Source: Azotobacter beijerinckii | Lineage (GTDB): Bacteria > Pseudomonadota > Gammaproteobacteria > Pseudomonadales > Pseudomonadaceae | Reading direction: 5' to 3' | Assembly (NCBI RefSeq): GCF_900110885.1 | Contig: NZ_FOFJ01000040.1 | Coordinates: 1 to 34,005, forward strand | DNA: 34,005 nt | In this document: positions 1 to 7,410 of the stretch, piece after piece | Layout: each line of letters begins with the position of its first letter | Numbering within the stretch: position 1 is the stretch's first letter | The notes under the pieces: generated by a model | Told to the model about the DNA's origin: nothing | Database searches by the model: none | The model's input: only the letters and a program-made list of their open reading frames with translations | Made by a program: the position numbers and the translations under genes

Positions 1-96
1 ATGTGCTGAAAGCCGCGTCAGCTCTGGGCTCAGCACATTTTCGATGCCCTTGACCGGCCCCAAATCGGCCCCACGCCGGAAAATGTGCTGAAAGGC
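1..96. repeat. Short direct and inverted repeats beside mobI 3' end
   Basis: The 12-mer ATGTGCTGAAAG occurs at 1-12 and again at 83-94. Its inverted form lies between them: CAGCACATTTTC at 31-42 pairs with GAAAATGTGCTG at 79-90. On the minus strand this could fold just after the mobI stop codon, but no U-rich tract follows, so a terminator call is weak. It could also be the edge of a larger repeat lying outside the window. Confidence 0.4.
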
Positions 97-567
97 TCAG
101 GCCAGCACGCCCTTGAATGGAGTCTCGAGGGCCAGGGCTTTCTGGTGACGTCCCGCCCACGCCAGGGTGGTCTTGCGCAGGGCTCGGTTTTCCGCAGCCA
201 GCTGACGCAGCTCCGCCAGCCGGGCTTCGTAGTTCCTCACCAGCCGCAGGAGCGTGCCTTTCACGAAGCTGAACGCCCCTGGTGGGTATTTGTGGCGTGG
301 CCCTTTCGGGATCTTCCGCGTCAAGGCATTCCCTTTGCCGTCCTCCCGAACGTAATGCACCCGAACCCAGTAGAAGCCCCAGGCGTTGGGGCTGATCTGC
401 TGGACCGAGATCAAGGCCGGCACATGGCTTTTCCCTTCATCGCCAAGGAACTGCTGGGCTTGCTCGAAATACTGCTCGGCCAGGCACTTGGCCCGCTCCA
501 CTATCTCCAGGTAGGCCACGTCCAGGAATTCAACGGACGGCTCGGTCATGCACTCGGTATCGATCAT
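97..567 (-). CDS. mobI: MobI-like conjugative transfer protein
   Basis: A 156-residue soluble protein. The central stretch of basic and aromatic residues (IPKGPRHKYPPGAFSFVKG) followed by a helical tail (LVRNYEARLAELRQLA) resembles the MobI(A/C) family of SXT/R391 and IncA/C elements. MobI there is an accessory factor needed for processing at oriT. The start ATG at 565-567 has GGGAG about eight bases upstream; an in-frame ATG six codons later is a less likely start. The gene diverges from parM across a 440-bp region with a long perfect palindrome and tandem repeats, which matches SXT, where oriT lies just upstream of mobI. A shared box (618-662) and a -10-like GACAAT (595-600) suggest activation with the traF operon. 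The family call is from resemblance and context, not an alignment. Confidence 0.65.
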   Translation of the reverse strand: MIDTECMTEPSVEFLDVAYLEIVERAKCLAEQYFEQAQQFLGDEGKSHVPALISVQQISPNAWGFYWVRVHYVREDGKGNALTRKIPKGPRHKYPPGAFSFVKGTLLRLVRNYEARLAELRQLAAENRALRKTTLAWAGRHQKALALETPFKGVLA

Positions 568-617
568 TGGTCATCTCCCATATGGCTGGGAGGCATTGTC
601 GGAAAGGCCGGCGATTT

Positions 618-662
618 TGTGTGGCCCTTTCAAGCCACTTTTTGGCTTGAAAGGGCCACACA
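618..662 (-). promoter_or_regulatory. Perfect 19-bp palindrome: box A before mobI, candidate oriT element
   Basis: Positions 618-636 and 644-662 are perfect inverted repeats around a 7-base centre (ACTTTTT). The half next to mobI reads GGCTTGAAAGGGCCACACA in the gene direction and matches boxes B (9923) and C (15962). Its edge is 50 bases from the mobI ATG, and GACAAT lies 18-23 bases downstream at 595-600. It can be read as an activator site, as an oriT stem, or as both; the spacing shared with the other two sites favours the regulatory reading. Confidence 0.65.
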
Positions 663-694
663 AGCCCCGCTCCGATGTGGATCATCGCAAGTGC

Positions 695-976
695 GTCGTC
701 ATTCCAAGGCCATTTGGCAACCGTCTGGTGCTCGAGCTCGCCCGGGCAATGGAAGGAGTCTGCTTGCCGTGCCCCTCGTCGTCATTTGACGGCCGTTTGG
801 CAACCGTTTGATGTCGCCAGGGCGGACTTGGGATTGGCGAAGGTCCCCTTAGCATGAACCCGTCGTCATTTGACGGCCGTTTGACAACCGTTTGATGCCG
901 CCAGGGCGGACTTGGGATTGGCGAAGCCCCCCTTAGCATGAGCCCGTCGTCATTTGACCGCCGTCTGGTGTGCAGG
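695..976. repeat. Tandem 84-bp direct repeats, candidate partition centromere
   Basis: Four tandem copies start with GTCGTCATT at 695, 778, 862 and 946, a period of 83-84 bases. Copies two (778-861) and three (862-945) are nearly identical. The first copy has diverged and the fourth is partial. Each starts with a sub-motif of the type GACGGCCGTTTGGCAACCG. The array ends about 30 bases before the parM start, the usual place for the centromere of a type II (ParM/ParR) system, where ParR binds and represses the operon. The minus-strand open frame across the array only reflects the repeat and is not called. Confidence 0.7.
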
Positions 977-1007
977 CGTTGCACCTTACCGAATCGAGGA
1001 GTGTTCC

Positions 1008-1985
1008 ATGAGCAAGAAAGTCGGACTGGATATTGGCTACAGCAACGTGATCGCCGTCTACAGTGGCGATTCCGGCAACCAGGAGTCCATCGTGAGGCCA
1101 GCGCGTGCCACGCCGCTGAACGCTCTGCCCAGGGATAGCGGCCTGCGCGCCGGCGAAGTCATCGTGGAGGTGGACGGACAGCCGTGGGTCGCCTTTGCCG
1201 GCCCGGGCCGGGCGGGCGATCGGGAGCTGCACAAGGATTACACCGCGTCCGATTATTATCAGGCGCTGTTCAAAGGAGCACTCCTTAATGCCGCCTGCAA
1301 TAGCGATGTAGTCGACACGCTGGTAACCGGACTTCCGGTTTCCCAATTCCACGACAAGAGTTATGTTCGAGCCCTCAAGGAGCGAATGACCGGGCGTCAC
1401 CGGATCAGTCCGAAGATCGAAATCGATGTCAGGCAAGTTGAAGTCGTGCCCCAGCCGGTAGGCACGCTGACCGATGTCTACTGCACGAGCGAGCATGCCG
1501 AAGTTATCGAAGAGTCCGTGGTGCTGGTCATCGACCCCGGTTTCTTCAGCGTGGACTGGGTAGTATTCATACAGCGCGAACTGGCCACCAAAACCAGCAA
1601 CTCCAGCCTCAAGGCCATGTCGGTATTGCTGGAAACCTGTGCCGAAGAAGTTGCACGGGACTATGGCGGAAACCCGGGCACCGACAAGATCGAATGGGCA
1701 CTGCAGAACGGCAAGAACAGCATCATGCTGTTTGGCCGGAAAGTGGATCTGCCCGAGTATCTGAAACGCGCCTCGGATCGGGTCATTCCGACCGTCATGC
1801 GTGAAATCAAACAGGAACTTCGCAAGCTGGAGAACCAGGTGGTGGACTGTGTGATTCTCGGCGGTGGCGGCGCTTCCCTGTATGAGAGTTATGCCCACCA
1901 GGAGTTTCCCTCGGCGCTGATCCTCCGTTCCTCCGACATCATCCGCAGTAACGCACAGGGTTTCTGGCATATCGCCCATTCCTGA
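1008..1985 (+). CDS. parM: ParM/SrpM-like actin-type partition ATPase
   Basis: A 325-residue actin-like ATPase of the ParM/StbA type, which polymerises to push sister copies of an element apart. The actin fold signatures are visible: phosphate-1 GLDIGYSN near the N-terminus, phosphate-2 VIDPGFFSVDW mid-protein, and the adenosine motif VILGGGGASLY near the C-terminus. The start ATG at 1008 has AGGAG six bases upstream; the open frame extends further upstream but has no comparable site. parR follows after 26 bases and an 84-bp repeat array precedes it, so a complete type II partition module is present. SXT/R391 elements carry the equivalent srpMRC next to mobI. Confidence 0.85.
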   Translation: MSKKVGLDIGYSNVIAVYSGDSGNQESIVRPARATPLNALPRDSGLRAGEVIVEVDGQPWVAFAGPGRAGDRELHKDYTASDYYQALFKGALLNAACNSDVVDTLVTGLPVSQFHDKSYVRALKERMTGRHRISPKIEIDVRQVEVVPQPVGTLTDVYCTSEHAEVIEESVVLVIDPGFFSVDWVVFIQRELATKTSNSSLKAMSVLLETCAEEVARDYGGNPGTDKIEWALQNGKNSIMLFGRKVDLPEYLKRASDRVIPTVMREIKQELRKLENQVVDCVILGGGGASLYESYAHQEFPSALILRSSDIIRSNAQGFWHIAHS

Positions 1986-2011
1986 ACGCCGAAGTTCGCC
2001 GAGGAAAACAT

Positions 2012-2302
2012 ATGAGACTGCAGGTCAGAGTGACGCCGGTTCATCAGGAATTGCTGGAGCATCTGGAGAGCATCGACAAGGAATATCGCGGCAAGAGATT
2101 GGTCGCCCTGGCAGCCATGCAACTGCACGAGATGAAAACTACTTCCTCCATTCGGGAGCACACGATTCAAACGCCGGCTATTCGAGAGCACCCCATTCAA
2201 GAGCATCCGCCGGCAACCGAGTCGGACGACAATTCGAAGCCCATGGCTCAGCAACGCACAGCCCCCAAATGGATAACAGGCCAAGAACATGAAAAGGAAT
2301 AA
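2012..2302 (+). CDS. parR: ParR/SrpR-like centromere-binding protein
   Basis: A 96-residue protein directly after parM, preceded by GAGGAAAA at a good spacing. The N-terminal 40 residues (MRLQVRVTPVHQELLEHLES and a following helix) fit the strand-helix-helix pattern of ParR-type ribbon-helix-helix DNA-binding domains. The C-terminal half is polar and low-complexity, with a repeated IREHxIQ motif, as is common in the flexible ParM-contacting tail of ParR. It would bind the 84-bp repeats upstream of parM. The sequence is too short and divergent for a firm family call; position and fold pattern carry it. Its last 14 bases overlap the next gene. Confidence 0.65.
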   Translation: MRLQVRVTPVHQELLEHLESIDKEYRGKRLVALAAMQLHEMKTTSSIREHTIQTPAIREHPIQEHPPATESDDNSKPMAQQRTAPKWITGQEHEKE

Positions 2303-2861
2303 AGCGAGCTCGATCATCCTGTTGGCTGTTTCCATCCTGAGTGCGACTTCTGCCTATTCGGGTGGGTTCAGCCTGAAAGGTACGACATGGGAACGTGCAG
2401 CCGCCTCTGCCGCCTGCAAGCCCGATCCCTTGTTGCTCTATTCGCTGGCGCTGCAAGAGTCCGGGCATGCCGTGAAAAGAGGATTCGTTGCCCCCCACCC
2501 CTATGCACTGCGCAACGCGCCCAGTGGGGCACATTATCCAGAAACACTGGACGACGCCAAATCGGCCTTGCAGCGGTATATTGCGGAAGACCGGCTGACC
2601 GATATTGGAATCATGCAGATCAACTACCGCTGGAATGCTCATCGCGTCAAGGACCCGCATGAGCTGCTGAATATGGAAGTCAATATCCGCGTGGCCGCCG
2701 ACATTCTCTGTGAGTCGATCAGGAGCAATCCGGTCGACCTGCAGCTTGCAATAGGCGGATACCACACCATGAACCCCAAACGTAATGTTCAAGCGAGGAC
2801 CTACGCGCTAAGTGTGTTGAAGATCTGGCGGTCTCTGAAACGGTTGAACGCAGGAGCGTGA
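2289..2861 (+). CDS. Lytic transglycosylase (SLT fold), conjugation-associated
   Basis: A 190-residue exported lytic transglycosylase that would open peptidoglycan for the conjugation channel. It begins with a signal peptide (MKRNKASSIILLAVSILSAT, then SAYSGG). The SLT catalytic motif ALQESG places the acid at Glu57, and GIMQINYRW is the expected second motif. A C-terminal GGYH segment occupies the place of the AYNxG-like motif. The start codon overlaps parR by 14 bases and has only a weak ribosome site, suggesting translational coupling. In SXT and IncC elements a transglycosylase gene also lies by the FlhDC-type activators, as here. The family assignment is secure; its role in transfer is inferred from context. 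Confidence 0.85.
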   Translation: MKRNKASSIILLAVSILSATSAYSGGFSLKGTTWERAAASAACKPDPLLLYSLALQESGHAVKRGFVAPHPYALRNAPSGAHYPETLDDAKSALQRYIAEDRLTDIGIMQINYRWNAHRVKDPHELLNMEVNIRVAADILCESIRSNPVDLQLAIGGYHTMNPKRNVQARTYALSVLKIWRSLKRLNAGA

Positions 2862-2863
2862 CA

Positions 2864-3898
2864 ATGCTGAAGATCAACAAGGGAATGGCACAGATGTGCT
2901 TGCGCTGGATTATCGAAGGCACCGACTACAACATGGTGCATCAGTCGCAACGGATACACTCCGAGGACCTGGCGTATCTTTCCACGATATCTCCCGAGCG
3001 ACTCGAGGCGCTGGACATGCTTCCGGTTTCCCTGTTCCGGGTCAATTACAAGAGCCTGGATGCAAAAGATACCGGCTGCGGCAAGTTGGAGAACGAAGCG
3101 TTCAGGGAGGCCGTGTACCGCATTTCCATGTTGACCGAGATCCAGAACTTCGCACTCCGCAACCAGCTTCACCCGCTGGTGGCCATCGGATTCGACGAGG
3201 ACGGCTACAGCCGGTTTTCGAATGGTGACTTCCAGCAACGGCAGGCGTATGTGTACCGGGGCGAATTCACCATCCAATCGCGGGTGCGCATCAAGAAGCT
3301 CAACCTCGACCCGACGGACAAGATCGCTCTGCTGCAGGATACCTGTGCGGTCCTGCTCGCCGAGTTTCGCTACCTGAAAGCGAACAAGCCGGAACACCTC
3401 GGGCCGGTGGCCGACTTCAACCGCGGCCTGATGTCGCTGGACGAGATTGCCGACCAGATGCTCAAGGCCCAGATCCAGCCGAAGCTGGTCGCCGCGCACA
3501 CGGGGCATGATGAGCAATGGATCGATGGCAAGAAGCGGGCGAAGGTACGCTCCGGGAAGATCTACAACTCCAAGAGCGGCCGTATCCGCTCCGCCGAGCG
3601 GACGATCGCCGAGCAGCCGTTTCACGCACTGCTCTATCTCGCCTGCTACTTGCTGCTGGCGGCGGATTGGGAGAAGACCCTGAACGCCAGGGCAGTGATC
3701 AAGGCCCACGAGGAGTATTGCAAGCTGTGTTCAAACCTCGGTATCGACTACGACGACCTGCTCCTGGCCTCGAATGCCTTCCGACTCAGCAACGCGATCA
3801 AGACCCAGGAGGCCGGGCTGTGGGAGTGCAAGCACTGCAAAAGGCTGGATGTGCAAACCATCGTCCGCCCGCACAAGTGCTCCTGGTGCGGCTCATAG
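2864..3898 (+). CDS. FlhD-FlhC-like transcriptional activator, apparent fusion
   Basis: A 344-residue protein. Residues from about 190 to the end match the FlhC layout: a helical region (QPFHALLYLACYLLLAADW), then KAHEEYCKLC, LLASNAFRLSNAI and a zinc site with Cys322, Cys325, Cys339 and Cys342 (CxxC-x13-CxxC). FlhC proteins have this four-cysteine pattern with similar spacing. The first 95 residues recall FlhD (DLAYLSTISPERLEALDMLP followed by SLFRVNYKSL), and about 95 residues link the two parts. FlhD and FlhC normally form a heterohexamer; SXT and IncC encode separate homologues (SetCD, AcaCD) as master activators of transfer. ATG 2864 is chosen because CAGGAG lies seven bases upstream; the GTG at 2858 is too close to it. 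The FlhC half is fairly sure, the FlhD half tentative. Confidence 0.7.
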   Translation: MLKINKGMAQMCLRWIIEGTDYNMVHQSQRIHSEDLAYLSTISPERLEALDMLPVSLFRVNYKSLDAKDTGCGKLENEAFREAVYRISMLTEIQNFALRNQLHPLVAIGFDEDGYSRFSNGDFQQRQAYVYRGEFTIQSRVRIKKLNLDPTDKIALLQDTCAVLLAEFRYLKANKPEHLGPVADFNRGLMSLDEIADQMLKAQIQPKLVAAHTGHDEQWIDGKKRAKVRSGKIYNSKSGRIRSAERTIAEQPFHALLYLACYLLLAADWEKTLNARAVIKAHEEYCKLCSNLGIDYDDLLLASNAFRLSNAIKTQEAGLWECKHCKRLDVQTIVRPHKCSWCGS

Positions 3899-4062
3899 TC
3901 CCAGCCAGGCGATGCCATCCCAACGCCATCTCCCATCTCTGGTAGGGTTCCGCCCAGCATTCGTCTGGGCCGAAGGGCCGACTCCTGATCCACGAGAAAA
4001 GTTTTCTTGGGATTTGGTCTTTGGCGAGGAAGATGGAAGTGTCGAACAAGGAGAAATGTCAA

Positions 4063-4455
4063 ATGCGAAACGACAAAGTTCAATGCCAATGCTGCGGCAA
4101 GTGGATGGTGCCGAGGCCGATCTACGGTCGCTCTTTTATGGATGCGCTCGTCGGCTGGATGGGAACGAGCAAGGTCGTCGGAAACATGTGCCCCTTCTGC
4201 CTGAGCGAGGATTGGGATGGGGTCGAGCGAGTGCACCGCGGTGTGCTGTTCAAGACAGTCGCTCTAGTAATATCCGTAATACTCACCTATGCCTGTCTAT
4301 TTATATATTATTCGCCACTGTATTTATTTTTTTCGCCGCGACCATCAGGCAAAGAAGTTACAGACTGGCTTTTTGGTATTTGTTTGCTGGGTGCTGTCTA
4401 CTCAGGATACCGAGCTTATAAATGGTTGGTTAATACGACAAAACTACCATTTTAA
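4063..4455 (+). CDS. Small zinc-ribbon inner-membrane protein of unknown function
   Basis: A 130-residue protein. An N-terminal zinc ribbon (CQCCGKW and, about 30 residues on, CPFC) is followed by two hydrophobic segments (TVALVISVILTYACLFIYY and WLFGICLLGAVYSGY) and a short basic tail. ATG 4063 is chosen because AAGGAG precedes it; starts at 4021 and 4033 are possible. The last 200 bases are clearly AT-rich compared with the neighbouring genes, suggesting separate acquisition. It converges on traG with a terminator between them. SXT and R391 place the entry-exclusion gene eex, which also encodes a small inner-membrane protein, beside traG; this is a positional analogy only. I recognise no family. 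Confidence 0.7.
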   Translation: MRNDKVQCQCCGKWMVPRPIYGRSFMDALVGWMGTSKVVGNMCPFCLSEDWDGVERVHRGVLFKTVALVISVILTYACLFIYYSPLYLFFSPRPSGKEVTDWLFGICLLGAVYSGYRAYKWLVNTTKLPF

Positions 4456-4476
4456 GTGAGGAATATATAAAAGAAT

Positions 4477-4493
4477 GGGGCGCTAAGCGCCCC
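4477..4493. terminator. Terminator between traG and the zinc-ribbon gene
   Basis: A 7-bp GC stem (GGGGCGC/GCGCCCC) with loop TAA. On the minus strand it lies just after the traG stop and is followed by the T-rich ATTCTTTTAT, so it should end the traF-traH-traG transcript. On the plus strand the downstream CACTTTCC is a weaker T tract; it may work in both directions. Confidence 0.75.
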
Positions 4494-4500
4494 ACTTTCC

Positions 4501-7395
4501 CTACTCTTGGTTTTCTCTTCCGGCTTGTTGCTCTCTTTCCACTCTATGGCGCTCCCGATATTCTCGATCCCATTCCTTCAGTCTCTCGACACCTTCATTC
4601 AAGCTTTCCTTCCCTGTGCTATATGCGTCAGCTACACCACCGGCAATCTGTTTGGCCCCCACAACAAGCGTGTTGTTTCCATTGATTTCCAGAAGATTCT
4701 TGCCTGTATCCGTAACTGGAGTTGCCGACTTGAGCTTGGTCTCCGGCGCTTCCAGCCCCTGATCCGGAGCGGCCTTCACCAGGCCTGAATGAGTCTCCGC
4801 CGAGTCCTGAACGACCGCCGTGCTGTCCGTGTAGCTGTCCTCGGCAATCGAGCGACCGCTCTCTTTGGTACTCCGATAGCCCGAACTGGCCATGTCCTTC
4901 TCGGAAGCGTAGGCGCCGCGGGCAGCCCCGCGCAGGCTGTCGAAGCGCTGTTGCAGCCCGTCCGCACCGGCGATCGGCTTGTCGAGGCCGGCATGCTCCC
5001 TGGCATCCCCCGTATCCACATTGAAGTTGAACGGCGAGTAGTCCGAGCTGACCAGCTCGCCCATCCGTCCCGTCTGGATCATGTGCAGGGTTGCCGCGGC
5101 GATCTGCCGCTCGTGCAGGTCGGAAGACACCCCCTGAACCGTGGCTGTCTTCATGAGCGACCGGATGCTGTCCCGGTCGTCCAGGCTGCGCCCTGCCATA
5201 TCGAGCATGCCCCGCGCCGCATCCTCCCGGGACTGGCCGCTGTTCTGGATGGAGAGCGCCGCGGCGGTGCCCAGGTTGAGGTTCTGCCCGGCGCCCCAGC
5301 CTTCCCGCTGTGTCTGCGCTTCGCGGTAGGCGCTTTGCGCCGACCTGGCCGAGGACAGCGACTTGGAGACGGTCTCGCCGCTCGAGCTCTGCGACATCGC
5401 CTGGCTGCTTCGGGTGAAGGCATCGGCGGCGTTGAACACCGTGCTTTCGTTCGTGCTGGCCTGCACCGCCTGCTGAAGCTGCGCCGAGGCTTCACGCGCC
5501 TCCTGCTGCTGTGCCGCGGACATCTGCCGGAATTGCTCGGTCTCGTCCAGCTTCACGCCAGCCACCTTGAATAACGAGGCACCGACCGACAAGCCGTAGG
5601 TGCCCTGCGCCACGGCATCCTGGCTGATGCCCAGGGAGTTCAGCTTGCGAGCCGCTTGCTGGTAGGCCGCATTCGTGGACAGGCCCAGGCTGGACTGCAC
5701 CTGCTCGCCCAGGCTCGTCAAGGCCTGGCGCCCGTCTGCCGTGGAGGACAGTTGCGTGACCCCCGCCTGCAGGTTCTGCTGCAGCTGCGTCGATTGCGTT
5801 TCCGCCGCTACCCGGCTGCTCTCCACGGCCGCCTCTGCCGCCTGTTGCGCGGAAATCTGCGGCCCGGTTTCGCGTACCCCGGTCCGCGCCACGCCCTGGG
5901 TCACATGATCGCCGGTATACATCGGCGAGGTGTTCAAGAGAGGAGCCGGTTGACTCGCGCGCGGCAGCACGTCTTCCGAGCGGAATTTCTCGGCCGAGGT
6001 CGCCTGCCCCATCACGGAGTTGAGGACCATGCTCGAGCCGGACACGAGGAACAGCGCCAGCGGCGGTACCGACGCGGCGAGCAGCCCCCCGACGCCCAGC
6101 GCCTTGGTGATCGCCTGGTCCATGTCGAGCACCTGCAGCATGGCAAAGCCCTCGCCGGTGGCGTCGTAGCCCATCAGGATGGACTCCATCTGCGCGCCGG
6201 CGTACCAGATGGTGAAGGCGTTGACGATGGTCAGCAGCGGCATCCACAGTCCCACCGCCAGCGGCAGGATCAGGTATTTGCCCAGCACCGACAGGCCGGG
6301 CCGCCCCAGCATGAGGGCGAACGCCATGAAGGGCGTCATGGCGTACAGCAGCCCTTCGAAGAAGGAAATCATCGGCCGCATGTAGTTCTTGAAGGAGTCG
6401 CCCTTGCCGGCCCACTGGATCTCCTGCTGGTTCAGGGACTCGCGCAAGGCCATGGCGGCGCGCTTTTCATGCCAGTGCTCGAGGGCTTTCACCCGCGAGT
6501 CGTTGAAGATCGGCATCACCAGGGCGGTCATCACGTACTGCTGGGCCGACTTGCCGCTCATGGAAAAGCTCTGCAGGGCTTGCTCGGCCGACCCATCCAC
6601 ATCGCCGCCGTCAACCATGCGCCCGGAAGCCCGGTCTTCGGCAAACCCCTTGTTGAGGATGTCCCCCAGCACGGCCCCGTAGGCGTCCGGCAAGGCAGTG
6701 TCGAGGTAGCTCTTGGCCTCCGCGCAGCTCTTCAGGGGCTGAGGCCCCGATCCGTCATAAACGTAGACGTACTGGGAGGTGGAGACGTTGGACATCAGCT
6801 GCGCCAGGCTGCCGGCCCGGTAGAGCTGGTCGATGCCCTGCTCGTTGCGCAGGGAGACCGGGTTGAGGGTGCAGAAGGTCAGGTATTCGTCGAGGGTCTT
6901 CGGCAGGCTGTGCCCCTCGCTGGCCTTGTAGGTCTGGAACTGCTCCAGCGCCAGCGGATTGCGCAGGGCATCGCGGACACGGGTCAGCGTGTTCAGGCTG
7001 GAGAACAGCCCGTACTGGGTCATGCCGGGCGTGGAAAAGGCCTGCTCGGACACCTTACTGATGTCGTAGGAGATCGTCGACAGCACCGAGCCCACGAACG
7101 CCGGCCCCAGGGAGACGTTGTCGACGACCCGCACCTGCCCGGTCACCGTGTCCTCGATGGTCACGGTGGTCGTCGGTCCGTAGAACACCATATAGAGGAC
7201 CAGCATGACCCCGACCCGCTGGAAGGCGATCGGCTGGTTGTTCAGCACGGCCTGGAAGGCGATCAGCACCAGCCCCAGGATGGCGCCGATCTTCGCCAGG
7301 TCTTCGGCATGACCGCTGCCGGTGATCATCGCCGAGGCGTTGAGCATCATCTCCAGAAACTCGGCGCTGCCGACGGTGTAGATGGGTAGATCCAT
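4501..7395 (-). CDS. traG: TraG-like mating-pair stabilisation protein
   Basis: A 964-residue inner-membrane protein of the F-type secretion system. The first 75 residues hold hydrophobic segments (IGAILGLVLIAFQAVL and VGVMLVLYMVFYG). Further membrane segments follow near residues 345-400 (YAMTPFMAFALMLG, LILPLAVGLWMPLL) and 435-460 (GLLAASVPPLALFLVSG). The remaining roughly 500 residues are Ala/Gln/Ser-rich and likely helical. This is the TraG_N plus long C-terminal domain layout; in F and SXT the N-terminal part stabilises mating pairs and TraG also takes part in entry exclusion. The start at 7395 has GGAGGA upstream and lies 15 bases after the traH stop, completing the traF-traH-traG order. 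Long plus-strand frames opposite it are shadows of its high-GC codons. Confidence 0.9.
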   Translation of the reverse strand: MDLPIYTVGSAEFLEMMLNASAMITGSGHAEDLAKIGAILGLVLIAFQAVLNNQPIAFQRVGVMLVLYMVFYGPTTTVTIEDTVTGQVRVVDNVSLGPAFVGSVLSTISYDISKVSEQAFSTPGMTQYGLFSSLNTLTRVRDALRNPLALEQFQTYKASEGHSLPKTLDEYLTFCTLNPVSLRNEQGIDQLYRAGSLAQLMSNVSTSQYVYVYDGSGPQPLKSCAEAKSYLDTALPDAYGAVLGDILNKGFAEDRASGRMVDGGDVDGSAEQALQSFSMSGKSAQQYVMTALVMPIFNDSRVKALEHWHEKRAAMALRESLNQQEIQWAGKGDSFKNYMRPMISFFEGLLYAMTPFMAFALMLGRPGLSVLGKYLILPLAVGLWMPLLTIVNAFTIWYAGAQMESILMGYDATGEGFAMLQVLDMDQAITKALGVGGLLAASVPPLALFLVSGSSMVLNSVMGQATSAEKFRSEDVLPRASQPAPLLNTSPMYTGDHVTQGVARTGVRETGPQISAQQAAEAAVESSRVAAETQSTQLQQNLQAGVTQLSSTADGRQALTSLGEQVQSSLGLSTNAAYQQAARKLNSLGISQDAVAQGTYGLSVGASLFKVAGVKLDETEQFRQMSAAQQQEAREASAQLQQAVQASTNESTVFNAADAFTRSSQAMSQSSSGETVSKSLSSARSAQSAYREAQTQREGWGAGQNLNLGTAAALSIQNSGQSREDAARGMLDMAGRSLDDRDSIRSLMKTATVQGVSSDLHERQIAAATLHMIQTGRMGELVSSDYSPFNFNVDTGDAREHAGLDKPIAGADGLQQRFDSLRGAARGAYASEKDMASSGYRSTKESGRSIAEDSYTDSTAVVQDSAETHSGLVKAAPDQGLEAPETKLKSATPVTDTGKNLLEINGNNTLVVGAKQIAGGVADAYSTGKESLNEGVERLKEWDREYRERHRVEREQQAGRENQE

Positions 7396-7410
7396 GATGT
7401 GTTCCTCCGA

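Noticed and set aside
695..976. CRISPR array
   Set aside because: Repeats are 84 bp and directly tandem with no spacers, and no cas gene is present; they fit a centromere.
682..984. Minus-strand 100-codon frame in the repeat array
   Set aside because: Its protein is an internal repeat created by the 84-bp units; no ribosome site.
5656..7389. A 577-codon plus-strand frame opposite traG
   Set aside because: High-GC antisense shadow; no ribosome site and no recognisable motif. traG on the other strand is a clear family member. The same applies to the long plus-strand frames opposite traH, traF, traW and the STAND gene.
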